DNA of 64,000 nt from Candidatus Binatia bacterium (GTDB lineage Bacteria > Desulfobacterota > Binatia > UBA1149 > CAITLU01), in contig DASXOZ010000016.1 in NCBI GenBank assembly GCA_036493895.1, positions 1 through 64,000 on the forward strand, given 5' to 3'. This document shows positions 57,341 through 64,000 of the stretch, in pieces. The notes beneath the pieces were generated by a model that was given only the letters and a program-made list of their open reading frames with translations, had not been told where the DNA came from and searched no databases. Within the stretch, counting starts at the first letter, position 1. Each line of letters opens with the position of its first letter. The position numbers and the translations under genes are program-made.

Positions 57341-58177
57341 TCAACTCTCCCTCCCGAACGCTTCGTCGAACATGGCCTGGTTGCGCCCGTACACCTGCTG
57401 TCCGCCGGCGACGAAGAAGACTTCGCCGGTGATCCACGATGCTGCCGGCGAGGCGAGGAACGTGACGGCGTAGGCCACTTCTTCCGGGCGGCCGAAGCGC
57501 GGGATCGGAATGCCCTCGCAGAGCTTCATGATCTCGGGATGGTAGGTGTTCTCGAACGCTTCGGTGCGGACCGGGCCGGGAGCGACGCAGTTGATGCGCA
57601 CGTTCGGCCCCCATTCGAATGCCAGCGTACGCGACAGCTCTAGAACGCCCGCACGCGCTGCGCTCGTGTGGGCGATGCCGGGAAAACCGCGACCGACGAC
57701 GGCGATCACGTTGACGATCGAGCCGCCGCCTGCCTCGAGCATCGGAACCCCGAACACCTGCGTCATGTTCCAGGTGCCGGTGAGGTTCGTGTCGATGACG
57801 GCGTTCCAGCCTTTCGGTTTGTAGTCGCGTGCCGGCTGCGCGAACTGGCCGCCGGCGTTGTTGACGAGGATGTCGATGCGACCGAACAGCCCGCTCGCGC
57901 GCACGGCCAGCGCTTCGACCGTCTCGCGACTGCGGATGTCGACGTGCGCGGTCTCGACGCGCCGCGACGTTGCCGCGCGAATTTCTGTCGCCACGTCGTC
58001 GAGGCGCTCGACGTTGCGCGCGGCCAGCAGCAGGTCGGCACCGGCATCGGCAAGGTTGCGCGCGATTGCACGACCGATTCCTCCGGCTGCGCCGGTGACG
58101 AGCGCGGTCTTTCCGGCGAGCAGATCGGGCGCAAACACACGTGTGGGAAGCGGCGGAGCCGGAACCAGAGCTGGCAT
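57341..58177 (-). CDS. PECR-like short-chain dehydrogenase
   Basis: The 278-residue SDR has the Rossmann GAAGGIGRAIARNLADAGAD, ILVNNAGGQFAQPA and GSIVNVIAVVGRGFPG. The usual catalytic Tyr of YxxxK is not present: the segment reads AHTSAARAGVLELSRTLAFEW, the pattern of peroxisomal trans-2-enoyl-CoA reductase (PECR) and DECR relatives, which lack that Tyr. It therefore more likely reduces an enoyl-CoA double bond than an alcohol/ketone pair. ATG 58177. It precedes the MBL hydrolase. Confidence 0.88.
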   Translation of the reverse strand: MPALVPAPPLPTRVFAPDLLAGKTALVTGAAGGIGRAIARNLADAGADLLLAARNVERLDDVATEIRAATSRRVETAHVDIRSRETVEALAVRASGLFGRIDILVNNAGGQFAQPARDYKPKGWNAVIDTNLTGTWNMTQVFGVPMLEAGGGSIVNVIAVVGRGFPGIAHTSAARAGVLELSRTLAFEWGPNVRINCVAPGPVRTEAFENTYHPEIMKLCEGIPIPRFGRPEEVAYAVTFLASPAASWITGEVFFVAGGQQVYGRNQAMFDEAFGRES

Positions 58178-58301
58178 CGAACCCCCGAAGACAACGCGAA
58201 CGCCGCAGGTGTAGCGGGGGCCCGGCACCGACGAAAGGCCGCGCATACCGATCGTCCGGTTGGCGGTCCCCTTCCTGCGTCGCCTGGACGATGCTGGCCG
58301 G

Positions 58302-59621
58302 ATGTCCTCCGCGCACCACCGGCCCGTGTACCCGCTCGCGCGCCGCCTGGGCCGCCTTGCTGCGCCGGTCGCGCTGGCCCGACTCGGGATCATGGGCATG
58401 GGCATCACCGACACCGTCGTCGTCGGGCAGCTCGCGCCCGATCAGCTTCCGCTGCTGGCGCTCGGCTGGGCGCCGACGGGGGTATTGCTGGTCACGGGTA
58501 TCGGTCTGCTGCTGGGCGTGCAGGTGCTGGTCGCGCGCGCGATCGGCGAAGGAAGGCCGGACGATGCAGGTGCGGTGTGGAGACGAGGGCTGGTGCTCGC
58601 GGCGGCGGCCGGCATCGTCGGCGCCGCGTTGCTCGCCGTGCTGGTCGAGCCGCTGCTCGATGCGGTCGGCATCGATCCCGCCCTTGCGACTGCCAGCGCC
58701 GCCGTTTCGCGTATTCTCGGTCTCAGCCTCGGGCTGCACCTTGCGTACGTCTGCTGCGCGTTCTTCGTCGAAGCCGTGCAGAGGCCGGTCGCCGGCACCG
58801 TCGTGATCTGGACCGCCAACGTCGTGAACCTCGCGCTGAACCTGCTGCTGGTCCCGCGGCTCGGTGCGTGCGGATCGGCGTGGGCGACGGTAGGCGGCAG
58901 GCTGTTTCTCTTTGTTTCGCTCGCCGCGTGGATCGTCTTCTCGACTGCGGGACGTTCGCACTCCGTCACGCGGCGTGCACCAAACGCTCCGAGCTATCGC
59001 GCGCTGCTGCGAGTCGGTGCAGCGGCGGCCGTCAGCCAGCTCGCCGAGGCAGGCGCGTTCTCGTCGCTGACGATCATCGCCGGCCGCATCGGCGCCCAGT
59101 CCATCGCGGCTTACCAGTTGCTGCTCAACATGCTCGCGCTCGTGTTCATGTTCTCGCTTGGAGTGTCCGCGGCTACCGCCGTGCTGGTTGCCGAAGCGTG
59201 GGGCGCGAGGAATCTCGACGAGACCGGTCGCATCGGCTGGACCGGCCTTGCGCTCAACAGCAGCGTCATGCTCGTCGCTGCTGCGGTGCTGCTGCTGGCG
59301 AGCCGTCCGATATCCTCGGCGATGACTTCCGATCCGGCGCTCGCGTTGCTGCTTGCGTCGCTCATGCCGATGGCTGCGCTGGTGCTCGTGCCTGACGGGG
59401 GCCAGGTGGTCGTCGCCGCAGCGCTGCGGGCCCGCGGCGACAACTGGCTGCCGACGGCGAGCCACGTTCTCGCCTACGTCATCGTGATGCCGCCGCTTGC
59501 GTGGTGGCTCGGCGAGCACGCGGGCCGCGCTGTCGCGGGGCTCGTCGAGGCCATCGTCATCGCGAGCTTTCTATCGGTCGGCGTCCTGATGGCAAGGCTG
59601 CGTCATCTCGGCCGCCACTGA
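58302..59621 (+). CDS. MATE-family multidrug/solute transporter
   Basis: The 439-residue protein has twelve hydrophobic helices in two halves, as in MATE exporters: RLAAPVALARLGIMGMGITDTV, VLVARAIGEGRPDDAGAVWRRG, then FFVEAVQRPVAGTVVIWTANVVNLAL in the first half and an equivalent second half (AVSQLAEAGAFSSLTIIAGR; DGGQVVVAAALRARGDNWLP). It exports cationic drugs or metabolites with Na+ or H+. ATG 58302 is chosen; an in-frame TTG 58260 is a longer option. It is divergent from the SDR gene. Confidence 0.87.
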   Translation: MSSAHHRPVYPLARRLGRLAAPVALARLGIMGMGITDTVVVGQLAPDQLPLLALGWAPTGVLLVTGIGLLLGVQVLVARAIGEGRPDDAGAVWRRGLVLAAAAGIVGAALLAVLVEPLLDAVGIDPALATASAAVSRILGLSLGLHLAYVCCAFFVEAVQRPVAGTVVIWTANVVNLALNLLLVPRLGACGSAWATVGGRLFLFVSLAAWIVFSTAGRSHSVTRRAPNAPSYRALLRVGAAAAVSQLAEAGAFSSLTIIAGRIGAQSIAAYQLLLNMLALVFMFSLGVSAATAVLVAEAWGARNLDETGRIGWTGLALNSSVMLVAAAVLLLASRPISSAMTSDPALALLLASLMPMAALVLVPDGGQVVVAAALRARGDNWLPTASHVLAYVIVMPPLAWWLGEHAGRAVAGLVEAIVIASFLSVGVLMARLRHLGRH

Positions 59622-59630
59622 GAATCGCCG

Positions 59631-60755
59631 CTACTGCGCGCCGTCGAGAAACCCCGTCAGTCCCGATGCCGAGTGCGGGCCGATCGCGATCTGCTCGAGC
59701 ACGCCGACTCCTTCCTCGTCGCCCATCCGGGCGCGCACGACCTGCTGCGTGTGCAGGTTGTCGAACGCGAGAGGATCGAGGTCGGCAGAGTCCCAGGATT
59801 CGCCGGTGATCGCCATCTCGCCTTTCCAGCGGCCGTGGCCCCACTCGGGGTGCTGGTAGCCGATTCCCTTCATGTGGAAGGTCAGCAGCGGTTCCAGTGA
59901 AATTTCGTGACGGCTGCCGTCGCGGCCGACCAGCGCGAGGTCGGCATGACGCGCGCGCCTCGTGCCCGGCTCGTACTGGAGACGATGCTCGACGCGAGCC
60001 ATGTATCGGATGCCGGCGTCGTTGACTCCGGGAACGTCGTCGGGAGTCTCGTAAGCCGGCACGAACGCGCCGTCCTGGTGCCACGGCGTCCCGTCGCTCT
60101 CCTCGAACGTCGCAAAGTGCGTGCAGTAGCGTTTCCAGTGGATCGGCGCCCACAGGAAGAAGAACTGCGGCATTTCCAGCCGCGGCGCGCCGTCCATTTC
60201 CGGCGGGCCGACCGGACGGATTCCCCACGAGCGGTCCTTCGTGCCGAACACGCGCTCGCGCTCGATCGCCAGCGTGCGGCCCGCGTAGCGCACGGTTCCT
60301 TCCCAGCGCCCGTACTGCGCGAAGCGCGTCGCATCCATGAAGATGCGCTGCCCGATGCGTCGCGTCTGGCGCCCCTCTTCGACGCAGGCCGTGCGCGCCG
60401 AGAACATGAGGTCGACTTCGATCCCGGTGTCGTTCGGAGCGATGACGACGCGCACTCTTTTCATCGGCTCGACGATCTGGATCGAGAACGGTCCGACGGT
60501 CGTGTCGGAAGGATCCTCGGGAGCGCGGCGCGAGGCATGGAACGAATGCTGCTCCCCGTCTCTTGCGATCGAGAATCCGCAGTCGAGAATGCCGCGGTGC
60601 GGGTACAGCCCCATGCCGATGCCGAAGTAAAAATCCCCGTCTGCGGCATAACCGTTGAACCAGTAGCGATCGTAGACGTTGCGGTCGCTGGAGGCCGGAT
60701 GCGCGACGGGCTCGGGTGTCTGGTGGATCGGATAGTCGTCGAATTTCGAGAGCAC
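59631..60755 (-). CDS. Conserved hypothetical protein (AttH/CrtC-like fold suspected)
   Basis: The 374-residue product begins at GTG 60755, with GGAGG about six bases upstream. It is acidic and beta-rich, with many aromatic residues and motifs such as YDRYWFNGYAADGDFYFGIG, RRIGQRIFMDATRFAQYGRW and GIGYQHPEWGHGRWKGEM. The two-halves beta layout and the DRSWG (KDRSWGIRPVG) segment remind me of lipocalin-like hydratase/AttH proteins, a group common in steroid- or terpene-using soil bacteria. I cannot confirm this without a search. No signal peptide is visible. It is alone between a transporter and the DUF2079 gene. Confidence 0.65.
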   Translation of the reverse strand: MLSKFDDYPIHQTPEPVAHPASSDRNVYDRYWFNGYAADGDFYFGIGMGLYPHRGILDCGFSIARDGEQHSFHASRRAPEDPSDTTVGPFSIQIVEPMKRVRVVIAPNDTGIEVDLMFSARTACVEEGRQTRRIGQRIFMDATRFAQYGRWEGTVRYAGRTLAIERERVFGTKDRSWGIRPVGPPEMDGAPRLEMPQFFFLWAPIHWKRYCTHFATFEESDGTPWHQDGAFVPAYETPDDVPGVNDAGIRYMARVEHRLQYEPGTRRARHADLALVGRDGSRHEISLEPLLTFHMKGIGYQHPEWGHGRWKGEMAITGESWDSADLDPLAFDNLHTQQVVRARMGDEEGVGVLEQIAIGPHSASGLTGFLDGAQ

Positions 60756-60872
60756 GTCATCCTCCTGCAGCGCGTTGCCGTTGTGGCGGCTGCGCACGCC
60801 GTCGCACCGGCGCGAACGCTCGATCCATATGCGAGCGGCGCCGGCCAGTCGACCAGCCCAGGCCGCAGCCGG

Positions 60873-62636
60873 CTATTTGCTGCCGTCCTGCGTAGGGCAG
60901 AGCAGCGCGGTCTGCGGATCCTGCAGGTAATGACCGAGTCGCAGGACGTCCGCATAGCGGATCTGACGGTCGCCGTCGATGTCGCAGACCCAGATCGGGC
61001 ACGGCTTCTTCTTCATGATCGCGAACGCGATCCAGCGAAGATCCTCGTTCGAGATGATGCCGTCGCCGTTCCAGTCCCCGCACGTGGCATTGGCGGCCGG
61101 CGGCACGTGGTTGACGCGGCGGTACAGCTGGATGCTGCCGGCAGTGGCGATGCGCTCGAAGCGCATCTGGTCGCCGAGGTTGCCGAGGATCTGCATCACC
61201 GGCTCGCGTCCCGGCACGTCCCGCGACGCCACGTATTCGACGGTGTCCGGGTTGGCCTGCTTCTCGCCGTGGATGCCCCAGTTACTTTCCTCGAAAGGGT
61301 TCGGGAACATGTAGATATAGCGGCGGTGGCTGAGATGCGGAACAAGCGAGTAGTCCGCGGCGACCACCGCGTCCTTCGGGATCCGCGCGAGCAGCCGGTT
61401 GGCCTGCGCGATCCTGTCGTCCGACTTCAGCATCTCCCACGCCTCCGGAAGCACCTGGAGGCGATTGAGCGGCACCTTGCTCAGCCAGATGTTGGAGGCC
61501 ACCGCGGCCGCCAGTAGCGCGAGCTCGGGCAGCGGCGCACGGGCGAGAAAAAAGCGCGGCGTCGCCGCAACGCCGCCGGGGTCCTGCGACAAAGAAGGTG
61601 CCGTCTTCGGCCGCTGCCATTTCGCGACGGCGTCGACCGTGGCGACGATCAGGAACGGCAGGATCGTCGCCTGGTAGTGGTACGAGAGGTCGCGCATGTA
61701 CTGCGCGTCGGACAGAAGATTGGCCACCAGGGGCGCAGTCGCCGGAATCAGCCACAGCGGCGCCAGCACGAACAGGTAAAGCTGCGCCAGCCCGACCTGA
61801 AGCAGGTAGATGCCGTTCTCGTGCTGCAGGAATTTCGACGTGATCCATGCCGGGTCTTTCGAGTGGTAGCCGAGGCTCGAAAGGAACCCTCCGGTCTTGA
61901 ACCGGAAGAATCCCATTCCGTTGAAGTGCGGCAGGATCACCCACACGCAGAGCGCGAAATAGAGCGTCGCAACCGTCGCCAGCACGAAGCCGGTGCGCCG
62001 GCGCCGCGCGTCGAGCAGGAGCACGAGGCCGACGCCGATGAAGACCAGCGGCACGTCCTCCTTGCACGACATCGCCAGTGCCGAGGCGATCCAGAAGACG
62101 GCGAGGCGGCCTCCGCGCAGAGCGTCGATCGCCGCCAGCAGGAACGTCTGCGCAAACGCGTCGGGGTGCGCGTGGTCGAGGTTCAGGTTCTGGACTGCAG
62201 GGTTCAGCAGGTAGCCGGCGGCGAGCACCAGCGCGAGCCACGGGCGCTGCGGCACCTCGCGAAGCGAGATGCGCATGACGAACCAGGCCCCGGCGGCGAT
62301 GAACAGGGTCTGCATGACGAGCAGCGCGCGAGCGTCGTCCCAGATCCAGTACAGCGGCGCGAGCACGAAGGAGAACAAACGGACGTGGTCGCCGAGCAGG
62401 TGGAGGCCGCGCACCGTGACGAAGTAGTCCGTGCCGTGCCCGGCCAGCCAGACGCCCTGGTCGAACGTGCCAAGATCAAAGGCGTAGGTCTTGAAGCGGT
62501 CGTGGGAGATGCACGTGTAGAGCGAGAAATACGCGAAATAGACCCCGGCCAGGAGCAGGACCAGAAGCCGGACGGTGCGGACGTGACGCTGGAAAGACGG
62601 CATCGGGGCGACAGTCGCGTCTTTGATCTTCGACAT
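60873..62636 (-). CDS. DUF2079 membrane protein with a C-terminal dockerin
   Basis: The 587-residue protein has about ten membrane helices (VYFAYFSLYTCISHD; GTFDQGVWLAGHGTDY) that match the DUF2079 family, a relative of GT-C type glycosyltransferase membrane proteins. After the last membrane part a long exposed region ends in a full dockerin-like pair of calcium loops: CGDWNGDGIISNEDLRWIAF and CDIDGDRQIRYADVLRLG. A dockerin on an integral membrane protein is unusual. ATG 62636 starts 22 bases after the asparagine synthase stop, suggesting one operon. Possible function: transfer of a sugar or display of the cell-surface part. Confidence 0.85.
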   Translation of the reverse strand: MSKIKDATVAPMPSFQRHVRTVRLLVLLLAGVYFAYFSLYTCISHDRFKTYAFDLGTFDQGVWLAGHGTDYFVTVRGLHLLGDHVRLFSFVLAPLYWIWDDARALLVMQTLFIAAGAWFVMRISLREVPQRPWLALVLAAGYLLNPAVQNLNLDHAHPDAFAQTFLLAAIDALRGGRLAVFWIASALAMSCKEDVPLVFIGVGLVLLLDARRRRTGFVLATVATLYFALCVWVILPHFNGMGFFRFKTGGFLSSLGYHSKDPAWITSKFLQHENGIYLLQVGLAQLYLFVLAPLWLIPATAPLVANLLSDAQYMRDLSYHYQATILPFLIVATVDAVAKWQRPKTAPSLSQDPGGVAATPRFFLARAPLPELALLAAAVASNIWLSKVPLNRLQVLPEAWEMLKSDDRIAQANRLLARIPKDAVVAADYSLVPHLSHRRYIYMFPNPFEESNWGIHGEKQANPDTVEYVASRDVPGREPVMQILGNLGDQMRFERIATAGSIQLYRRVNHVPPAANATCGDWNGDGIISNEDLRWIAFAIMKKKPCPIWVCDIDGDRQIRYADVLRLGHYLQDPQTALLCPTQDGSK

Positions 62637-62658
62637 GCTGCGACGGCAAGTTGCGGCG

Positions 62659-64000
62659 CTACGCCGACGGGCGGAAACGCTGCTGGATCGTGCAGGCACT
62701 GAGCAGCATCATCAGCGCCGGATCGATGGCGGTGCGCTCGGCGACGCTCATCGCGGGCAGGCGGTCGAGCAGGCCGACGACCTTGCCGCGGTCGTAGAAA
62801 GGCAGCGATTCGAGCGCTTGGCCCCTCAGCGTCTCCTGCAGCAGCTCGTGCAGCTTGCCGTCCGGCGCTAGCGCCACCGGCGGGCTCGTGAACGGATGCT
62901 TGTGGCGAGCGTAGACGGTTTCGGTCAGCACCGGCCTGGCCGCTTCGCGAAGCACGTATTTTTCGACGGTGCCGCGGATCTTCTGGCGCACCGGCAGGCT
63001 GCGCACCAGCTCGACGACGTGATGGTCGAGGAAAGGTACGCGGCCCTCGACCGAATGCGCCATTTCCATGCGGTCGCCGAGCATCGTCAGCACGTAGTTC
63101 ACCAGCTGCGTCTTGGCCCAGAGGTACAGCGACTGGTGCACCGGAGAGCGTCCGGCGAGCTGCCCCGCGACGTCGATGTGGTCGATGAGGCCGCCGAAAG
63201 AATCACGACCGGCCATCAGGCGCAGGTACTGGTCGGAGAACAGCGCGTGCATCTTGCGGCCGGTGCTGCCGTAAGCCTCCATCCAGGACGGCACGAATCC
63301 GAGCGCGGTTTTGACGCGCCCGGCAGGAAGCGAGTTGCCGTCGGGCAGCAGCAGGCCGTGGCTCAGCGGATTGGCGCTGTCGAGCTCGGCAAGAAGGCGC
63401 GCGACGACCTGCGGCTCCTGTCCGGCGCTGTCGTAGAGCAGCATGTCACGGCGAAACGGCGGATAGCCGCCGAGAATCTCGTCGGAGCCTTCGCCCGTCA
63501 GGACGACCTTGTATCCGGCTTCGCGCACCGCGCGGCTCAGCACGAACTTGGCCACGCCGTGGGCGTTGAGGCACAGCGTTTCGCCGTGCCAGATCGCGTC
63601 GGCAAAATGCTCCGCGAGATCGGCCTGGGCCAGCGCAATCGGCTGGAATTCGGCGCCGACCTTGTCGGCCATCTCGCGCGCAATCGGCCCTTCGTCGTAT
63701 TCGGCGCGGTCGAAGCGCAGCGTAAAGGTCCGGATCGGTTTGATTCGATGCCGGCTCGCCAGGCCGAGCACGGCGCAGGAGTCGATGCCGCCGCTCAGGT
63801 AGCAGCCCACCGGTACGTCGGCGCGCAGGCGAAGCCGGACAGCCTCGTCGAGCGCATCGCGCAGCAGCTCGGCGCATTCCGCGTCGCTGCGCTCGTCGAC
63901 GGCGTCGGCAAGCGGATAATCGAAGTCCCAGTAGCGCTGGATTTCCACGCGACTGCCGCTTGCGACGAGCAGGTGCCCCGGCGGCACCTGGCGCACCGAC
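62659..64000 (-). CDS. asnB: Asparagine synthase (glutamine-hydrolysing), N terminus outside the window
   Basis: The visible part is the C-terminal synthetase domain. The PP-motif is VGCYLSGGIDSCAVLGLA, followed by the ATP/aspartate segments (FTLRFDRAEYDEGPIAREM; VLTGEGSDEILGGYPPFRRD; VEGRVPFLDHHVVELV). The frame stays open to position 64000, so the glutaminase domain and start lie beyond the window. The region just before it (QVPPGHLLVASG) is the usual end of the glutaminase domain. Such enzymes amidate asparagine or make lasso- and surface-polymer precursors; the operon partner with DUF2079 hints at a cell-envelope role. Confidence 0.88.
   Translation of the reverse strand, partial: SVRQVPPGHLLVASGSRVEIQRYWDFDYPLADAVDERSDAECAELLRDALDEAVRLRLRADVPVGCYLSGGIDSCAVLGLASRHRIKPIRTFTLRFDRAEYDEGPIAREMADKVGAEFQPIALAQADLAEHFADAIWHGETLCLNAHGVAKFVLSRAVREAGYKVVLTGEGSDEILGGYPPFRRDMLLYDSAGQEPQVVARLLAELDSANPLSHGLLLPDGNSLPAGRVKTALGFVPSWMEAYGSTGRKMHALFSDQYLRLMAGRDSFGGLIDHIDVAGQLAGRSPVHQSLYLWAKTQLVNYVLTMLGDRMEMAHSVEGRVPFLDHHVVELVRSLPVRQKIRGTVEKYVLREAARPVLTETVYARHKHPFTSPPVALAPDGKLHELLQETLRGQALESLPFYDRGKVVGLLDRLPAMSVAERTAIDPALMMLLSACTIQQRFRPSA

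Noticed and set aside
57330..59519. N-terminal extension of the MBL hydrolase frame to 1046 residues
   Set aside because: The extension is antisense to the MATE gene and overlaps the SDR gene out of frame; family similarity begins at 57329.

Overview
The window is GC-rich bacterial chromosome, densely coded, with lineage-typical secreted proteins: DUF4215 Cys-rich repeats, Cys-flanked dockerin-like modules and Thr-rich tails. It also carries two luciferase-like (LLM, F420-type) oxidoreductases, a nitronate monooxygenase-like protein, ThyX, an ERG4/ERG24 sterol-reductase homologue and many lipid-type enzymes (crotonase, SDR). This mix suggests a deltaproteobacterial or Binatia-like (Desulfobacterota-related) soil or environmental lineage. 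That placement is inference; no rRNA or marker gene settles it.

Left part (1-12.5 kb). An integrated element of about 11.8 kb lies between a complete tRNA-Thr(CGT) gene (12465-12540, minus) and a 47-bp copy of its 3' part (709-755). Just inside each end is an 18-bp arm-like sequence (885-902 and 12400-12417). The element holds a tyrosine integrase, a small AlpA/MerR-type HTH protein, an overlapping CHC2-type primase-like gene and RepA-like ATPase gene, iteron-like repeats directly after them (5113-5272), a phage-like HTH protein, and two tandem small paralogues. The cargo is a stand-alone type I 3-dehydroquinate dehydratase, an FRG-domain protein (possible defence gene), a Sel1-repeat protein and a secreted Lcl-domain protein.

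Middle (12.7-31.8 kb). Two secreted Cys-rich proteins are followed by an NYN-LOTUS protein, an LLM oxidoreductase, a nitronate monooxygenase-like enzyme, a PAS hybrid histidine kinase and the sterol reductase. Then comes the most interesting locus: a HisKA_2 sensor kinase overlapping a sigma-54-type response regulator (23922-27457). It is followed by clustered GAGACA/TGTCTC sites, a near-consensus -24/-12 promoter (27672-27687), about 125 bp with no ATG-started frame that can form two hairpins with C-rich loops, and a strong intrinsic terminator (27785-27824). This matches the CbrAB-CrcZ plan: a two-component system driving an adjacent sigma-54-dependent small RNA. GST, crotonase, a periplasmic methyltransferase, a GreA/B-family protein and a GlsB/YeaQ membrane protein follow.

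Right part (31.8-64 kb). A secretion/outer-membrane operon (Thr-rich lipoprotein, TPR-beta-barrel, FecR) converges on a CHASE2-adenylate cyclase. Next are two large secreted Cys-rich proteins sharing a C-terminal module; one carries about 16 tandem 54-residue units in an alternating order. Housekeeping and metabolic genes follow: peptide deformylase, esterase, DsbD/ScsB-like reductase, LLM enzyme, amidohydrolase, methyltransferase, hydrolase, ThyX, MAPEG, FdhD with a molybdopterin oxidoreductase, MBL hydrolase, PECR-like SDR, MATE transporter, a DUF2079 membrane protein ending in a dockerin, and a truncated asparagine synthase at the edge.

A family of intergenic repeats built on GGTGCCTGACCCCATT, in 21-bp tandem steps or as long hairpins, recurs at six places between genes and looks like a REP-type element.
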